A stretch of 64,000 nucleotides of DNA from Sulfuricella denitrificans skB26. GTDB taxonomy: Bacteria > Pseudomonadota > Gammaproteobacteria > Burkholderiales > Sulfuricellaceae. The notes below the pieces were generated by a model. The model was not told the origin of the DNA. It did no database searches and saw nothing but the letters and a program-made list of their open reading frames with translations. This document shows, in pieces, positions 18,099-27,496 of this stretch; position 1 is the stretch's first letter; each line of letters starts with the position of its first letter. Location: NCBI RefSeq assembly GCF_000297055.2, contig NC_022357.1, positions 868,001-932,000 of the forward strand, read 5' to 3'. A program made the translations under genes and the position numbers.

Positions 18099-19298
18099 GT
18101 GCAGATGTATGATTTGCCGGACCAGACCGGCCATTTCGGGCCTTACGGCGGAATTTTTATGGCGGAAACGCTGATGACGGCTGTCGAGGAGTTGCGTCAG
18201 CAATACTTACGCTATCGCGATGACCCGGAGTTCAAGGCCGAATTTGCCTACGAACTCAAGCACTATGTCGGTCGCCCCAGTTCGATCTATCATGCCAAAA
18301 ACTGGACGGACCGCCTCGGTGGCGCACAAATCTACCTCAAGCGCGAGGATCTCAATCACACCGGCGCGCACAAGATCAACAACGCCATCGGCCAAGCCTT
18401 GCTCGCCCGCCGCATGGGCAAGAAGCGCGTTATCGCGGAGACCGGCGCCGGCATGCACGGCGTCGCGACCGCCACTGTGGCGGCGCGTTACGGGCTGGAG
18501 TGCGTGGTTTACATGGGCAGCGAGGACATCAAGCGCCAGGCTCCGAACGTCTACCGCATGAAGTTATTGGGCGCCACCGTGACGCCGGTCGAATCCGGCT
18601 CGAAGACCCTCAAGGATGCATGCAACGAAGCGATCCGCGACTGGGTGACCAATGTCGAAAGCACCTTCTATGTGTTCGGCACCGCTGCCGGACCGCATCC
18701 CTACCCGATGATGGTGCGCGACTTCCAGTCTGTCATCGGTAATGAAGCCAGGGTACAGATGCCAGAGATGACCGGGCGCCAGCCGGATGCGGTGATTGCC
18801 TGCGTTGGCGGTGGTTCGAACGCCATCGGCCTGTTTTACCCCTATATCACCGACGAGAACGTCAAGCTGATCGGCGTGGAAGCGGCCGGTCTCGGCCTCG
18901 AAACCGGTAAGCACGCAGCACCGCTGAACGCCGGTACGCCCGGCGTGCTGCACGGCAACCGGGTCTATTTGATGCAGGATGCCAACGGCCAGATTATTGA
19001 AACCCATTCCATTTCCGCCGGCCTGGATTATCCCGGCGTTGGCCCCGAGCATTGCTGGCTCAAGGACAGTGGCCGTGCCGAATACGTCGCGGTGACCGAT
19101 GCCGAGGCGCTGCAGGCATTCCACGATCTGTGCCGTTTCGAGGGCATCATCCCGGCGCTGGAATCGAGCCATGCGCTGGCCTACGCAGCCAAGCTTGCCC
19201 CCACCCTGCCGCGCGACAAGATTCTGCTGGTCAACCTGTCCGGTCGCGGCGACAAGGACATGAACACGGTGGCGGAGTTGTCGGGAATCAAGTTTTAA
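18099..19298 (+). CDS. trpB: Tryptophan synthase beta chain
   Basis: A 399-residue PLP enzyme joining indole and serine. [16 protein letters not shown] carries the PLP lysine, [13 protein letters not shown] the catalytic region, and [12 protein letters not shown] the phosphate loop. The start is taken as GTG 18099, since AGGAG at 18085-18089 fits it better than the ATG at 18105. Its stop (TAA 19296-19298) overlaps the start of a HicA toxin gene, which separates it from trpA; normally trpB and trpA are adjacent. Confidence 0.97.
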   Translation: MQMYDLPDQTGHFGPYGGIFMAETLMTAVEELRQQYLRYRDDPEFKAEFAYELKHYVGRPSSIYHAKNWTDRLGGAQIYLKREDLNHTGAHKINNAIGQALLARRMGKKRVIAETGAGMHGVATATVAARYGLECVVYMGSEDIKRQAPNVYRMKLLGATVTPVESGSKTLKDACNEAIRDWVTNVESTFYVFGTAAGPHPYPMMVRDFQSVIGNEARVQMPEMTGRQPDAVIACVGGGSNAIGLFYPYITDENVKLIGVEAAGLGLETGKHAAPLNAGTPGVLHGNRVYLMQDANGQIIETHSISAGLDYPGVGPEHCWLKDSGRAEYVAVTDAEALQAFHDLCRFEGIIPALESSHALAYAAKLAPTLPRDKILLVNLSGRGDKDMNTVAELSGIKF

Positions 19299-19552
19299 TG
19301 GGGAATTACGATAAGCTGCTGTTTCAGTTGTTGCGCGGCCTGTCGGATAGCAATATTGGGTTTGACGAGTTATGCGGCCTGCTGTGCGATCTTGGATTTG
19401 AGAAGAAGACGCGCGGTAGCCATCATATTTTCCGGAAGGCCGGGGTGCCTCAGTTGATCTACTTGCAAAGGGATGGCGCCAAGGCCAAACCTTACCAAGT
19501 GAGACAAGTACGAAATATTATTCTCCAATATCAGCTTGGCGGAGGTTTGTAA
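19298..19552 (+). CDS. hicA: HicA-type toxin (mRNA interferase family)
   Basis: An 84-residue protein whose ATG overlaps the trpB stop (TAATG at 19296-19300). It has the double-stranded-RNA-binding-like HicA fold pattern: FDELCGLLCDLGFEKKTRGSHHIFRK, with the catalytic His in RGSHHIF, and the C-terminal KAKPYQVRQVRNIILQY helix. The family cleaves mRNA and is neutralised by HicB. The gene order hicA then hicB with TAATG overlap is standard for the module. Its position in the trp operon means it may depend on trp transcription; I see no separate promoter. Confidence 0.8.
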   Translation: MGNYDKLLFQLLRGLSDSNIGFDELCGLLCDLGFEKKTRGSHHIFRKAGVPQLIYLQRDGAKAKPYQVRQVRNIILQYQLGGGL

Positions 19553-19764
19553 TGGACAGATACGAAATCATTCTTTATTGGAGCGATGAAGACAATGCTT
19601 TCATTGCCGAAGTACCAGAACTACCAGGTTGCATGGCACACGGTGAGAGCCAGGAGATTGCGTTGGCCAGCGTTAAGCAGGCAATTCAGTTGTGGATTGA
19701 TACCGCCAGCGAGTTTGGCGATCCTGTGCCACAGCCTAAGGGCCATCGTTTGATGTTTGCATAA
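19552..19764 (+). CDS. hicB: HicB-type antitoxin, short form without DNA-binding domain
   Basis: A 70-residue protein beginning at the hicA stop (TAATG). It has the partial RNase H-like HicB fold: YEIILYWSDEDNAFIAEVPELPGCMAHGESQEIALASVKQAI. It lacks the C-terminal ribbon-helix-helix or HTH domain carried by longer HicB antitoxins, so it probably cannot repress a promoter by itself. It would bind and block HicA. trpA starts 27 bases downstream. Confidence 0.82.
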   Translation: MDRYEIILYWSDEDNAFIAEVPELPGCMAHGESQEIALASVKQAIQLWIDTASEFGDPVPQPKGHRLMFA

Positions 19765-19791
19765 ATTCATTCTTTCGACGAAATACTATTC

Positions 19792-20595
19792 ATGTCACGT
19801 ATTGCAGCCACTTTCAGCACACTTAAAACGCAGGGCAAAAAAGCCCTGATCCCCTTTATTACCGCAGGCGATCCGGGGCCGGACCAGACGGTGCCGCTGA
19901 TGCACCGTCTGGTCGAGGCGGGGGCGAATATTCTCGAGTTGGGGGTGCCGTTTTCCGACCCGATGGCAGATGGCCCGACCATCCAGCGCGCCAGCGAGCG
20001 GGCACTCAAGCATGGCGTCAGTCTTCGCGATGTGCTCGGCATGGTGGTCGAGTTTCGCAAAAAAGATATGCTGACGCCCGTGGTGCTGATGGGTTATGCC
20101 AATCCGATCGAAGCGATGGGCTACGAGCAGTTCGCAGCCGCTGCCGCAGTGGCCGGAGTGGACGGTGTTCTGACGGTGGACTATCCTCCAGAGGAGAGTG
20201 CTGCGTTCGTGGAGCATCTTGCTCGCCATGACATCGATCCGATCTACCTGCTGTCGCCGACCACGCCGGAAGCGAGGATGGCGCAGGTTGGCAAGCTGGC
20301 ACGCGGCTTCATTTATTACGTTTCGCTCAAGGGAGTGACGGGTTCGGCCACTCTCGACATTGCCGAAGTGGCGAGGAAGATTCCGCAGATACGGGCGGCA
20401 GTCAGCCTGCCTGTGGGTATCGGTTTCGGCATTCGGGATGGCCAGACTGCAAAAACCATGTCACAAATCGCTGACGCAGTTGTGATTGGCAGTCGCATCG
20501 TGGAGGAAATCGAGAATTCGACGGCTGCATCCTTGCTGGATAATGTTTACAACCTGGTGAAGAGCTTCCGGGATGCCATGGATGGCAACAAATAA
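19792..20595 (+). CDS. trpA: Tryptophan synthase alpha chain
   Basis: A 267-residue TIM barrel releasing indole from indole-glycerol phosphate. [12 protein letters not shown], the catalytic Glu in [17 protein letters not shown], the Asp in [13 protein letters not shown], and VGIGFGIRD are present. It forms the alpha2beta2 complex with TrpB. It is separated from trpB by the HicAB pair but remains on the same strand. accD follows 12 bases later, the common trpA-accD linkage of proteobacteria. Confidence 0.97.
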   Translation: MSRIAATFSTLKTQGKKALIPFITAGDPGPDQTVPLMHRLVEAGANILELGVPFSDPMADGPTIQRASERALKHGVSLRDVLGMVVEFRKKDMLTPVVLMGYANPIEAMGYEQFAAAAAVAGVDGVLTVDYPPEESAAFVEHLARHDIDPIYLLSPTTPEARMAQVGKLARGFIYYVSLKGVTGSATLDIAEVARKIPQIRAAVSLPVGIGFGIRDGQTAKTMSQIADAVVIGSRIVEEIENSTAASLLDNVYNLVKSFRDAMDGNK

Positions 20596-20607
20596 GGAAT
20601 ATAGAAA

Positions 20608-21477
20608 ATGAGCTGGTTCCAGAAATTACTCCCCCCCAAAATCAAGCGCAAGGTAGAGGGCACCAAGAAAAGCATGCCCGAGGGCTTGTGGAGCAAATGC
20701 CCTTCCTGCGAGGCCGTGCTGTACCGCGCCGACCTCGAAAAAAACATGGAGGTATGTCCAAAGTGCAGTTATCACAACCGCCTGTCGGCACGAACGCGGC
20801 TTGATCTGCTGCTCGATCCGGAAGGCCGTTTCGAAATCGGTGCGGAATTGCAGCCGGTGGATTTTCTTAAATTCAAGGACAGCAAGCGTTACACCGATCG
20901 CCTGACAGAAGCGCAGCGCGATACCAGCGAATCCGACGCGCTGGTGGTGATGCAGGGCAGTATTAAAACCTTGCCCCTGGTGGTGGCGGCATTCGAGTTC
21001 AAATTCATGGGTGGCTCGATGGGATCGGTGGTGGGTGAACGCTTCGTGCGCGGCGTTCAGGTCTGCGTCGAGCAGAATCTGCCGTTCGTATGTTTTGCTG
21101 CCAGTGGTGGTGCTCGCATGCAGGAAGGCCTGACCTCGCTGATGCAGATGGCCAAGACCAGCGCTGCGCTGACCCAGCTTGCCAAAGCCAGGCTGCCGTT
21201 CATTTCGGTGCTGACCGATCCTACCATGGGTGGTGTTTCCGCCAGTTTCGCCATGCTGGGTGATACCATCATTGCCGAACCCAATGCGCTGATCGGTTTC
21301 GCCGGACCACGCGTGATTGAGCAGACGGTGCGCGAAACCTTGCCGGAGGGCTTTCAGCGTTCCGAATTCCTGCTCGAGCATGGCGCGATCGACATGATCG
21401 TGGACCGTCGCGAGTTGCGCGACCGGCTGGCCAACCTGATTACCATGATGATGCGCTTGCCTTCGGCACAGTCCTGA
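20608..21477 (+). CDS. accD: Acetyl-CoA carboxylase carboxyltransferase subunit beta
   Basis: A 289-residue AccD with the N-terminal four-cysteine zinc ribbon (CPSCEAVLY ... VCPKC) and the crotonase-fold core with [15 protein letters not shown] and [16 protein letters not shown]. It transfers the carboxyl group from biotin to acetyl-CoA at the first step of fatty-acid synthesis. Its TGA (21475-21477) lies inside the first heptamer pair of the repeat array that precedes folC. Confidence 0.97.
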   Translation: MSWFQKLLPPKIKRKVEGTKKSMPEGLWSKCPSCEAVLYRADLEKNMEVCPKCSYHNRLSARTRLDLLLDPEGRFEIGAELQPVDFLKFKDSKRYTDRLTEAQRDTSESDALVVMQGSIKTLPLVVAAFEFKFMGGSMGSVVGERFVRGVQVCVEQNLPFVCFAASGGARMQEGLTSLMQMAKTSAALTQLAKARLPFISVLTDPTMGGVSASFAMLGDTIIAEPNALIGFAGPRVIEQTVRETLPEGFQRSEFLLEHGAIDMIVDRRELRDRLANLITMMMRLPSAQS

Positions 21478-21560
21478 GTAAATAGTCCTGAGTGGAAAAC
21501 CCCGATCCAGTCTGCTCTTCCATGAACTCAGCACTCAGCACTCAGGACTCAGGACTGAAC
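21470..21560 (+). repeat. Inverted heptamer array across the accD stop and folC start
   Basis: The left arm is AGTCCTG, AGTAAAT, AGTCCTG, AGTGGAA (21470-21497) and contains the accD stop codon. The right arm is ACTCAGC twice, ACTCAGG twice and ACTG (21526-21557). CAGGACT in the right arm is the exact complement of AGTCCTG in the left. The right arm is translated as part of the folC N terminus. Confidence 0.85.
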
Positions 21561-22820
21561 AGCCTGGCTGAGTGGCTGGGCTATCTAGAACAACTGCACC
21601 CCAAAACCATCGACCTCAGCCTCGATCGGGTGGCTGAGGTAAAGCAGCGCCTTAACCTGAGTCCCTCATTTCCTATCATCACTGTCGCCGGCACCAACGG
21701 CAAAGGCTCGGTCTGCACCATGCTGGAGGCGGTCCTGCTGGCCGCCGGCTACCGTGTCGGCCTGTACACCTCGCCTCACCTGTTGCGCTACAACGAGCGG
21801 GTGCGGATTAATGGCGAAGAAGTCAGCGATGACGCCATGTGCGCAGCCTTTGCCGCTGTCGAACAGGCGCGCGGAGACGTTTCGCTGACCTATTTCGAGT
21901 TCGGTACCTTGGCCGCGGTATGGTTGTTTGCATGCGCCGGCCTGGATGTGGCAATTCTTGAAGTTGGGCTGGGCGGCAGGCTGGATGCGGTTAATGCTTT
22001 CGACACCGACTGTGCGGTACTGACCAGCGTGGACTTTGACCACATGGAATATCTCGGCGACAGTCGCTTGGCGATTGGTTATGAAAAGGCTGGAATTTTC
22101 CGCGCCGGCAAGCCAGCCGTTTGCGGCGAGTTTGATGTGCCTTACAGTGTATTGGCCCATGCCGAGAAAATCGGAGCAAATCTGCGCCGGATCGGTCCCG
22201 ATTTCGGCTATGACGGCCTGGAGCCGAACCAGTGGCGTTTTACGAGCAGCGACGGGCTGCGCCTGTCGCTGCCTTATCCTGCCTTGCGCGGCGACTATCA
22301 ATTGGGTAATGCTTCGACCTGCCTGGCCGCACTGGAGCAGCTCAGGGCACGGCTGCCGGTGGCCCACGACGACATCCGTCGTGGTCTGTTGGAGGCGGTA
22401 GTGCCTGGGCGTTTTCAGGTGCTGCCAGGACGCCCGCAGCGGATTTTCGATGTGGCGCACAACCCCCATGCGGCGAGGGCACTGGCCGAAAATCTTCGTG
22501 CCATGCCGCCGACAGGGAAAGTCATCGCCGTTTTCGCCATGTTGCGCGACAAGGATATTGCCGGGGTTGTGCGGGTGATGAAAGAACAAGTGGACCTGTG
22601 GTGGGTCGCCGGGATCGGGCAGCCACGCGGCGCGAGCGCCGATGAACTGATGCGCGTTCTGGAACAGGAAGATTTGGCGCAGCGTGCCGAGTCGTTCCCG
22701 ACGGTGGCGGAAGCTTATCGCCATGCCTGTGCCAAGGCGGCCGAAGATGATAAAATTCTGGTCTTTGGTTCTTTTTACACTGTCGCGGAAGCGATGATAC
22801 TAACAGCGGTTGAGGGATGA
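21522..22820 (+). CDS. folC: Folylpolyglutamate/dihydrofolate synthase
   Basis: A Mur-ligase-family enzyme of about 432 residues. The P-loop is TVAGTNGKGSVCTML, followed by GLYTSPHLLRYNERVRI, VLEVGLGGRLDAVNAF-like and DFDHMEYLGDSRLAIGYEK segments. It adds glutate to dihydropteroate and to folates. The family core begins at LAEWLGYLEQLHP. The residues before it (NSALSTQDSG) are translated from the heptamer array. ATG 21522 is the only nearby ATG, with no clear ribosome site; GTG 21492 is an alternative. Confidence 0.93.
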   Translation: MNSALSTQDSGLNSLAEWLGYLEQLHPKTIDLSLDRVAEVKQRLNLSPSFPIITVAGTNGKGSVCTMLEAVLLAAGYRVGLYTSPHLLRYNERVRINGEEVSDDAMCAAFAAVEQARGDVSLTYFEFGTLAAVWLFACAGLDVAILEVGLGGRLDAVNAFDTDCAVLTSVDFDHMEYLGDSRLAIGYEKAGIFRAGKPAVCGEFDVPYSVLAHAEKIGANLRRIGPDFGYDGLEPNQWRFTSSDGLRLSLPYPALRGDYQLGNASTCLAALEQLRARLPVAHDDIRRGLLEAVVPGRFQVLPGRPQRIFDVAHNPHAARALAENLRAMPPTGKVIAVFAMLRDKDIAGVVRVMKEQVDLWWVAGIGQPRGASADELMRVLEQEDLAQRAESFPTVAEAYRHACAKAAEDDKILVFGSFYTVAEAMILTAVEG

Positions 22821-22827
22821 CGGGTTT

Positions 22828-23517
22828 ATGGCAAATCAGTATGCGATGAGCGACGAGGAAGTCCAACTCAGGCGACGCGCAAGAAGGCGCCTGATCGGGG
22901 CGGTCACCCTGGTTACCGTGATGGTGATCGCCCTGCCCATGGTGCTGGACGGCGAGTCCAGACAGTCCGGCCAGGATATTGCCATCAACATTCCATCACC
23001 GGGTTCGAGCGGGGACTTTGTTTCCCGAACAGCACCCGTGCAACCGACGCCAGCTCCAGCTTCGCCTCATCCACAGCCAGAGAAGGCCGTGCAGGCTCCG
23101 GTTTCAGCCGAAACGCAAACCCCGCATGTTGCGCCCCCTGTCCCGCCTGTCAAGGACACAGAATCCGCCAAAGCTGCAGCAGCAGCTTCCGTCGAGTTGG
23201 TTCCTGCTGTCAAGGAACCCGCTCCCCAGTCGAAACACAAGGACGAGAAATCGGCTGTGGTTACCTCCAAGCAGGAAGTGGTGCCATTCGAGATTCAACT
23301 GGGCGCGTTCGCCAACCTGGCCAATGCCAAAGAGCGCCAGTCCAGGCTGGCGGAGCTGAAGATCAAGTTTTACACTGAAACGGTGAAAACGCCGAGCGGT
23401 GACAAGCTGCGTGTGCGCGCTGGCCCTTATGCCACCCGCCAGGAAGCAGAGCGGGTACAAGCTAAACTGAAGGCGGCGGGTATCCGGGATGGTGTGGTTG
23501 CTGAGAAGAAAGGGTGA
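22828..23517 (+). CDS. SPOR-domain protein, DedD-like
   Basis: A 229-residue bitopic protein. A short cytoplasmic region with an RRRARRR cluster is followed by one transmembrane helix (about residues 22-40) and a long Pro/Ala-rich periplasmic linker. The C-terminal SPOR domain is VPFEIQLGAFANLANAKERQ ... GDKLRVRAGPYATRQEAERV. SPOR domains bind denuded glycan strands at the septum, and the family's position between folC and cvpA matches DedD, a non-essential division protein. The ATG at 22828 starts 7 bases after folC. Confidence 0.88.
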   Translation: MANQYAMSDEEVQLRRRARRRLIGAVTLVTVMVIALPMVLDGESRQSGQDIAINIPSPGSSGDFVSRTAPVQPTPAPASPHPQPEKAVQAPVSAETQTPHVAPPVPPVKDTESAKAAAAASVELVPAVKEPAPQSKHKDEKSAVVTSKQEVVPFEIQLGAFANLANAKERQSRLAELKIKFYTETVKTPSGDKLRVRAGPYATRQEAERVQAKLKAAGIRDGVVAEKKG

Positions 23518-23524
23518 GTTCGTA

Positions 23525-23616
23525 GTGAGGAGTGAGGAGTTAGGGGTGAGGGGTGAAATCGGCGATAGTGTTGTTGCCTTTGACTTTTCTCCTCACTCCT
23601 CACTCTTTACCCCTTG
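23525..23616 (+). repeat. Inverted heptamer array between dedD-like gene and cvpA
   Basis: The left arm is GTGAGGA twice, GTTAGGG, GTGAGGG (23525-23552). The right arm is CTCCTCA twice, CTCTTTA, CCCCTTG (23589-23616). The arms are near-complementary with a loop of about 36 bases. It starts 7 bases past the upstream stop and ends 12 bases before cvpA. Confidence 0.85.
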
Positions 23617-23628
23617 CAGAACTACAAG

Positions 23629-24120
23629 ATGATGCTTTTCGATTACACGGTGCTGGCCGTTGTCGGTATCTCTATCCTCCTCGGCTTGTTGCGCGGGTTG
23701 GTGCGCGAAGCGCTTAATCTGCTGGCGTGGGTGGCTGCATTCTGGGTGGCCAACGCCTATACGGTGGAAATTGCGCCCATGTTGCCGGAGGCGATTCCGA
23801 CTGAGTCGGTGCGCTTTGTTGCTGCTTTTGTTCTGTTGTTTCTCGGCGCGCTGTTGATGATGAGCCTGGTGACGATTGCCGTGACGGAACTGATAAAAAC
23901 CATGAAACTGGGTACCTACGACAAAGGTCTGGGCGCGCTGTTCGGCTTTCTGCGGGGAGGGTTGATCGTCCTTACGTTGGTGCTGTTGGCGGGGATGACC
24001 AGCCTGCCGCATCAGGGGTTTTGGCGCAATGCCATGTTCAGTGCGCCGCTGGAGGCGTTCGCGGCAGATGTGAAGCCGTGGCTGCCTGAAGGTTTGTCTA
24101 AACGAATTAGTTACGAGTGA
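23629..24120 (+). CDS. cvpA: Colicin V production family membrane protein
   Basis: A 163-residue protein with four transmembrane segments ([55 protein letters not shown] and the first helix). [22 protein letters not shown] is the CvpA signature. Its molecular role is unclear, though it is linked to purF in proteobacteria and affects envelope stress tolerance. The start is at the ATGATG at 23629-23634, without a strong ribosome site, directly after the heptamer array. Confidence 0.9.
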   Translation: MMLFDYTVLAVVGISILLGLLRGLVREALNLLAWVAAFWVANAYTVEIAPMLPEAIPTESVRFVAAFVLLFLGALLMMSLVTIAVTELIKTMKLGTYDKGLGALFGFLRGGLIVLTLVLLAGMTSLPHQGFWRNAMFSAPLEAFAADVKPWLPEGLSKRISYE

Positions 24121-24127
24121 TTTAACC

Positions 24128-25648
24128 ATGTGCGGAATTTTAGGAATAGTGGCGAAAAGCCCGGTCAACCAGCTGCTCTACGACGGACTGCAAGTCTTGC
24201 AGCATCGCGGTCAGGATGCGGCGGGGATAGTCACCGGCGAGGGGAACACTTTCCACATGCACAAGGCCAACGGCTTGGTGCGTGACGTGTTCCGCACCCG
24301 CGACATGCGCAATCTGCTCGGTAACATGGGGATCGCCCATGTACGCTATCCCACAGCGGGGAGCGCTTCTTCCTCCGCCGAGGCGCAGCCATTCTACGTC
24401 AACTCACCGTTCGGCATCGTTCTCGGCCACAACGGCAATCTCACCAACACCGAGCAGTTGCAGGAAGATCTGTTCCGCCAGGATCTGCGCCACGTCAATA
24501 CCAGCTCAGATTCCGAGGTTTTGCTCAACGTGCTGGCGCACGAGTTGCAGGAGAACGTTTCCAATCACCGGCTTGATCCTGCTGCCGTCTTTGCCGCGGT
24601 GGCCGGGGTGCATCGGCGCTGCCGGGGCGCCTATGCAGTGGTGGCGATGATTGCCGGTTATGGCCTGATCGCTTTTCGCGACCCCTTTGGCATCCGTCCG
24701 CTGGTGATCGGCTATTGCGATACCGAACAGGGGCGTGAGTATCTGGTTGCGTCGGAATCCGTCGCGCTCGACGTGCTGGGCTTCAAAATGCTGCGCGATG
24801 TGGCACCGGGCGAGGCAATCCTGGTCGATGTTGAGGGCAACTTCCACAGCCAGCAGTGCGCTGCCAGCGCCTCCCTCAATCCGTGTATTTTCGAATACGT
24901 GTACCTGGCACGGCCGGATTCGGTGATAGACGGGGTCTCAGTGTACGAAAGCCGGTTGCGTATGGGCGAGAGCCTGGCCGAGAAAATCCGTACCGATTTC
25001 GGCCACCTGAAAATTGACGTAGTGATCCCGATCCCCGACACCAGCAGGCCCAGTGCCCTGCAACTGGCGAACGCACTAGGAGTACCCTACCGCGAAGGAT
25101 TCATCAAGAACCGCTACATCGGTCGAACCTTCATCATGCCGGGCCAGGCGATGCGCAAGAAGTCGGTGCGCCAGAAGCTCAATGCTATCGGCATCGAATT
25201 CCAGGGTAAGAACGTGCTGCTGGTCGACGATTCAATTGTGCGCGGCACGACCAGCCAGCAGATCGTGCAGATGGCGCGCGAAGCCGGTGCCACCCAGGTG
25301 TTCTTCGCCTCGGCTGCGCCGCCGGTGCGCTACCCCAACGTCTATGGTATCGACATGCCGACACTCCAGGAACTGCTCGCCACCGGCCGAAACGATGAAC
25401 AGATTGCCCGCGAGATCGGCGCCGACGCACTGATCTACCAGAATCTCGATGCGCTGGAGCGCGCCGTACGGATGGCCAATCCGGCCATCGCCTGCTTCGA
25501 TACCTCCTGCTTCGACGGCCGTTACATCACCGGCGACATCACCCCGGAGTATCTGGCGAAGATCGAGCATGCACGCAACACTCCGCGTCCATCGGGCGAC
25601 TCTTCATCGAGCAAGCAACTGGATCTGAACCTGGCGAGGGAAGAATGA
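24128..25648 (+). CDS. purF: Amidophosphoribosyltransferase
   Basis: A 506-residue enzyme committing PRPP to purine synthesis. The N-terminal nucleophile Cys2 follows the initiator Met (MCGILGIV), so no propeptide exists. The glutaminase domain has [17 protein letters not shown] and the PRTase domain has [17 protein letters not shown]. It starts 7 bases after cvpA and overlaps metZ by 4 bases, the usual cvpA-purF-metZ order. Confidence 0.97.
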   Translation: MCGILGIVAKSPVNQLLYDGLQVLQHRGQDAAGIVTGEGNTFHMHKANGLVRDVFRTRDMRNLLGNMGIAHVRYPTAGSASSSAEAQPFYVNSPFGIVLGHNGNLTNTEQLQEDLFRQDLRHVNTSSDSEVLLNVLAHELQENVSNHRLDPAAVFAAVAGVHRRCRGAYAVVAMIAGYGLIAFRDPFGIRPLVIGYCDTEQGREYLVASESVALDVLGFKMLRDVAPGEAILVDVEGNFHSQQCAASASLNPCIFEYVYLARPDSVIDGVSVYESRLRMGESLAEKIRTDFGHLKIDVVIPIPDTSRPSALQLANALGVPYREGFIKNRYIGRTFIMPGQAMRKKSVRQKLNAIGIEFQGKNVLLVDDSIVRGTTSQQIVQMAREAGATQVFFASAAPPVRYPNVYGIDMPTLQELLATGRNDEQIAREIGADALIYQNLDALERAVRMANPAIACFDTSCFDGRYITGDITPEYLAKIEHARNTPRPSGDSSSSKQLDLNLAREE

Positions 25649-26823
25649 ACGAACACGACGATTACGAGCTGGAAACCCTGGCAATCCGCGCCGGCATCGA
25701 GCGCAGCCAGTTCAACGAGCATTCCGAGGCGCTCTACCTGACTTCCAGCTTCATCTTCGGCAGTGCCGCAGATGCCGCAGCGACCTTCTCAGGGCAGAAG
25801 CCGGGTAACATCTACGGTCGCTTCACCAATCCTACTGTTACCGCCTTCCAACAGCGCCTGGCGGTGCTGGAAGGCGCGGAAAGCTGCGTCGCTACCTCCT
25901 CCGGCATGTCTGCGATTCTCGCCACCGTGATGGGCTTGCTTTCTGCCGGCGACCACATCGTTTCCTCGCAGAGCCTGTTCGGTTCCACCGTGCAGTTGTT
26001 CGGCAACATCATGAAACGTTTCGGCGTCGAAACCACCTTCGTTTCCCAGACCGATGTCGCTGCCTGGCGTGCGGCGCTCAAACCCAACACCAAGCTGTTG
26101 TTTGCCGAAACGCCATCCAACCCGCTGACTGAGATCTGCGACATCGCCGCCCTGGCCAAAATCGCCCATGACGCCGGTGCGCTGCTGGCGGTGGACAACT
26201 GCTTCTGCACACCGATCCTGCAACGCCCGCTCGACCTCGGCGCGGATATCGTCATCCACTCCGCCACCAAATATCTCGACGGACAGGGGAGGGTGCTGGG
26301 CGGCGCCGTTCTGGGCCGCAAGGAAGTGATAGACCCTGTTTATGTCTTCTTGCGTACCGCCGGCCCGACCATGAGCGCTTTCAACGCCTGGATTTTCCTG
26401 AAGGGGATAGAAACACTCAAGCTGCGTATGGAAGCGCATTCGCGCAGCGCGCTAGAATTGGCCTTGTGGCTGGAACAGCAGCCGCAGGTGGAGCGGGTTT
26501 ACTACCCCGGCCTGCCCTCACACCCGCAATACACGCTGGCCAAGCATCAGCAAAAGACCGGCGGCGGCATCGTCGCCTTCGACGTCAAGGGCGGCAAGGA
26601 TGCCGCATGGCGCGTGGTGGACTCGACCCAGATGATTTCGATCACCGCCAACCTGGGCGACACCAAGACCACCATTACCCATCCTGCAACCACGACCCAT
26701 GGTCGCATCACACCCGAGCAGCGGGCAGCAGCGGGGATAGGGGATGGTTTGCTGCGAATTGCGGTTGGGTTGGAGGCGGTTTCGGATATTCAGAGGGATT
26801 TGGCGCGGGGGCTGAAGGTTTGA
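25645..26823 (+). CDS. metZ: O-succinylhomoserine sulfhydrylase
   Basis: A 392-residue Cys/Met metabolism PLP enzyme. The PLP lysine lies in [16 protein letters not shown], with YGRFTNPTV and SSGMSAI for the cofactor site. The length and [17 protein letters not shown] tail match MetZ, which makes homocysteine directly from O-succinylhomoserine and sulfide. ATGA overlap with purF couples translation. It is the last gene of the supercluster; a palindromic element begins three bases after its stop. Confidence 0.95.
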   Translation: MNEHDDYELETLAIRAGIERSQFNEHSEALYLTSSFIFGSAADAAATFSGQKPGNIYGRFTNPTVTAFQQRLAVLEGAESCVATSSGMSAILATVMGLLSAGDHIVSSQSLFGSTVQLFGNIMKRFGVETTFVSQTDVAAWRAALKPNTKLLFAETPSNPLTEICDIAALAKIAHDAGALLAVDNCFCTPILQRPLDLGADIVIHSATKYLDGQGRVLGGAVLGRKEVIDPVYVFLRTAGPTMSAFNAWIFLKGIETLKLRMEAHSRSALELALWLEQQPQVERVYYPGLPSHPQYTLAKHQQKTGGGIVAFDVKGGKDAAWRVVDSTQMISITANLGDTKTTITHPATTTHGRITPEQRAAAGIGDGLLRIAVGLEAVSDIQRDLARGLKV

Positions 26824-26826
26824 TGG

Positions 26827-27404
26827 GTCGCGCTGCGCGCGGATGATTAGGTGCCGGGGGTAGCCCGGCGGGCTAGTCCCTTTCTTTAAACGGCTAAAGA
26901 AAGGAACCAAAGAAAGCCGCCCCTCTCCCCCGCCTTTCGCTACGCTACGGGTTCCCTGCGTTGCTCACCAAGCCGGGCTGCTGCGGAACTCGGCCTGCGG
27001 CCTCAAACAGTCCTCGCAGAAATCCCCCGGCTTGCCTGCGCTACTCGGCGGCGGCCCAAGGGGACCAAAAAACCGACCCTCCCCACCCAGCCCTCCCGCT
27101 GGGGAGGGCACCCAAACACGGGCTACGCCCACAAAACCAAATTTCCCTTCTGCGCCGCTTCGGTTTGACGGTCTAATTGGGATGAAGGCGAGCACTGTCT
27201 GAGCTCCGCAGTGGGGTGCGGGGTGTGCACCCCGCTAGGGCGAGTTGCGCAGTCGCCCAATTTGTCCGTCAAACCGAAGGAAGCCCGCAGGGCCAGCGCG
27301 GCAGGGTGCCCTTTTGTTTGGTTACTTGTATTTTGGGCAATGCAAAATAAAGTAACCTGCCGCCGGGCAGCCCCCGGCATCTAAGCATCTGCGCGCAGCG
27401 CACA
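26827..27404 (+). repeat. Non-coding palindromic element with long terminal inverted repeats (MITE-like)
   Basis: The ends 26827-26872 and 27360-27404 are imperfect inverted repeats, 37 of 42 positions matching from the inner CCGCCGGGC outward, and weaker complementarity continues inward. Inside lie a second inverted pair, CTTCGGTTTGACGG (27158-27171) against CCGTCAAACCGAAG (27266-27279), and a GC-rich hairpin CCCTCCCCACC...GCTGGGGAGGG near 27078-27108. No coding frame of family-like quality is seen. It fills the gap after metZ and precedes an AT-richer accessory gene. It resembles dispersed palindromic elements of proteobacterial genomes; a mobile origin is inference. Confidence 0.7.
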
Positions 27405-27496
27405 CAATACATGAGGCGCAATGGAATTTGGGCTACGCCCCCTATTATTTTCACTGACACGCACGGATTTTCGCGCAGGTCCGGTGGAATGATTGG

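Noticed and set aside
26961-27460. Several short open frames inside the palindromic element
   Set aside because: They are Pro/Arg/Ser-rich translations of repeat DNA without ribosome sites, and frames on both strands look equally non-protein-like.
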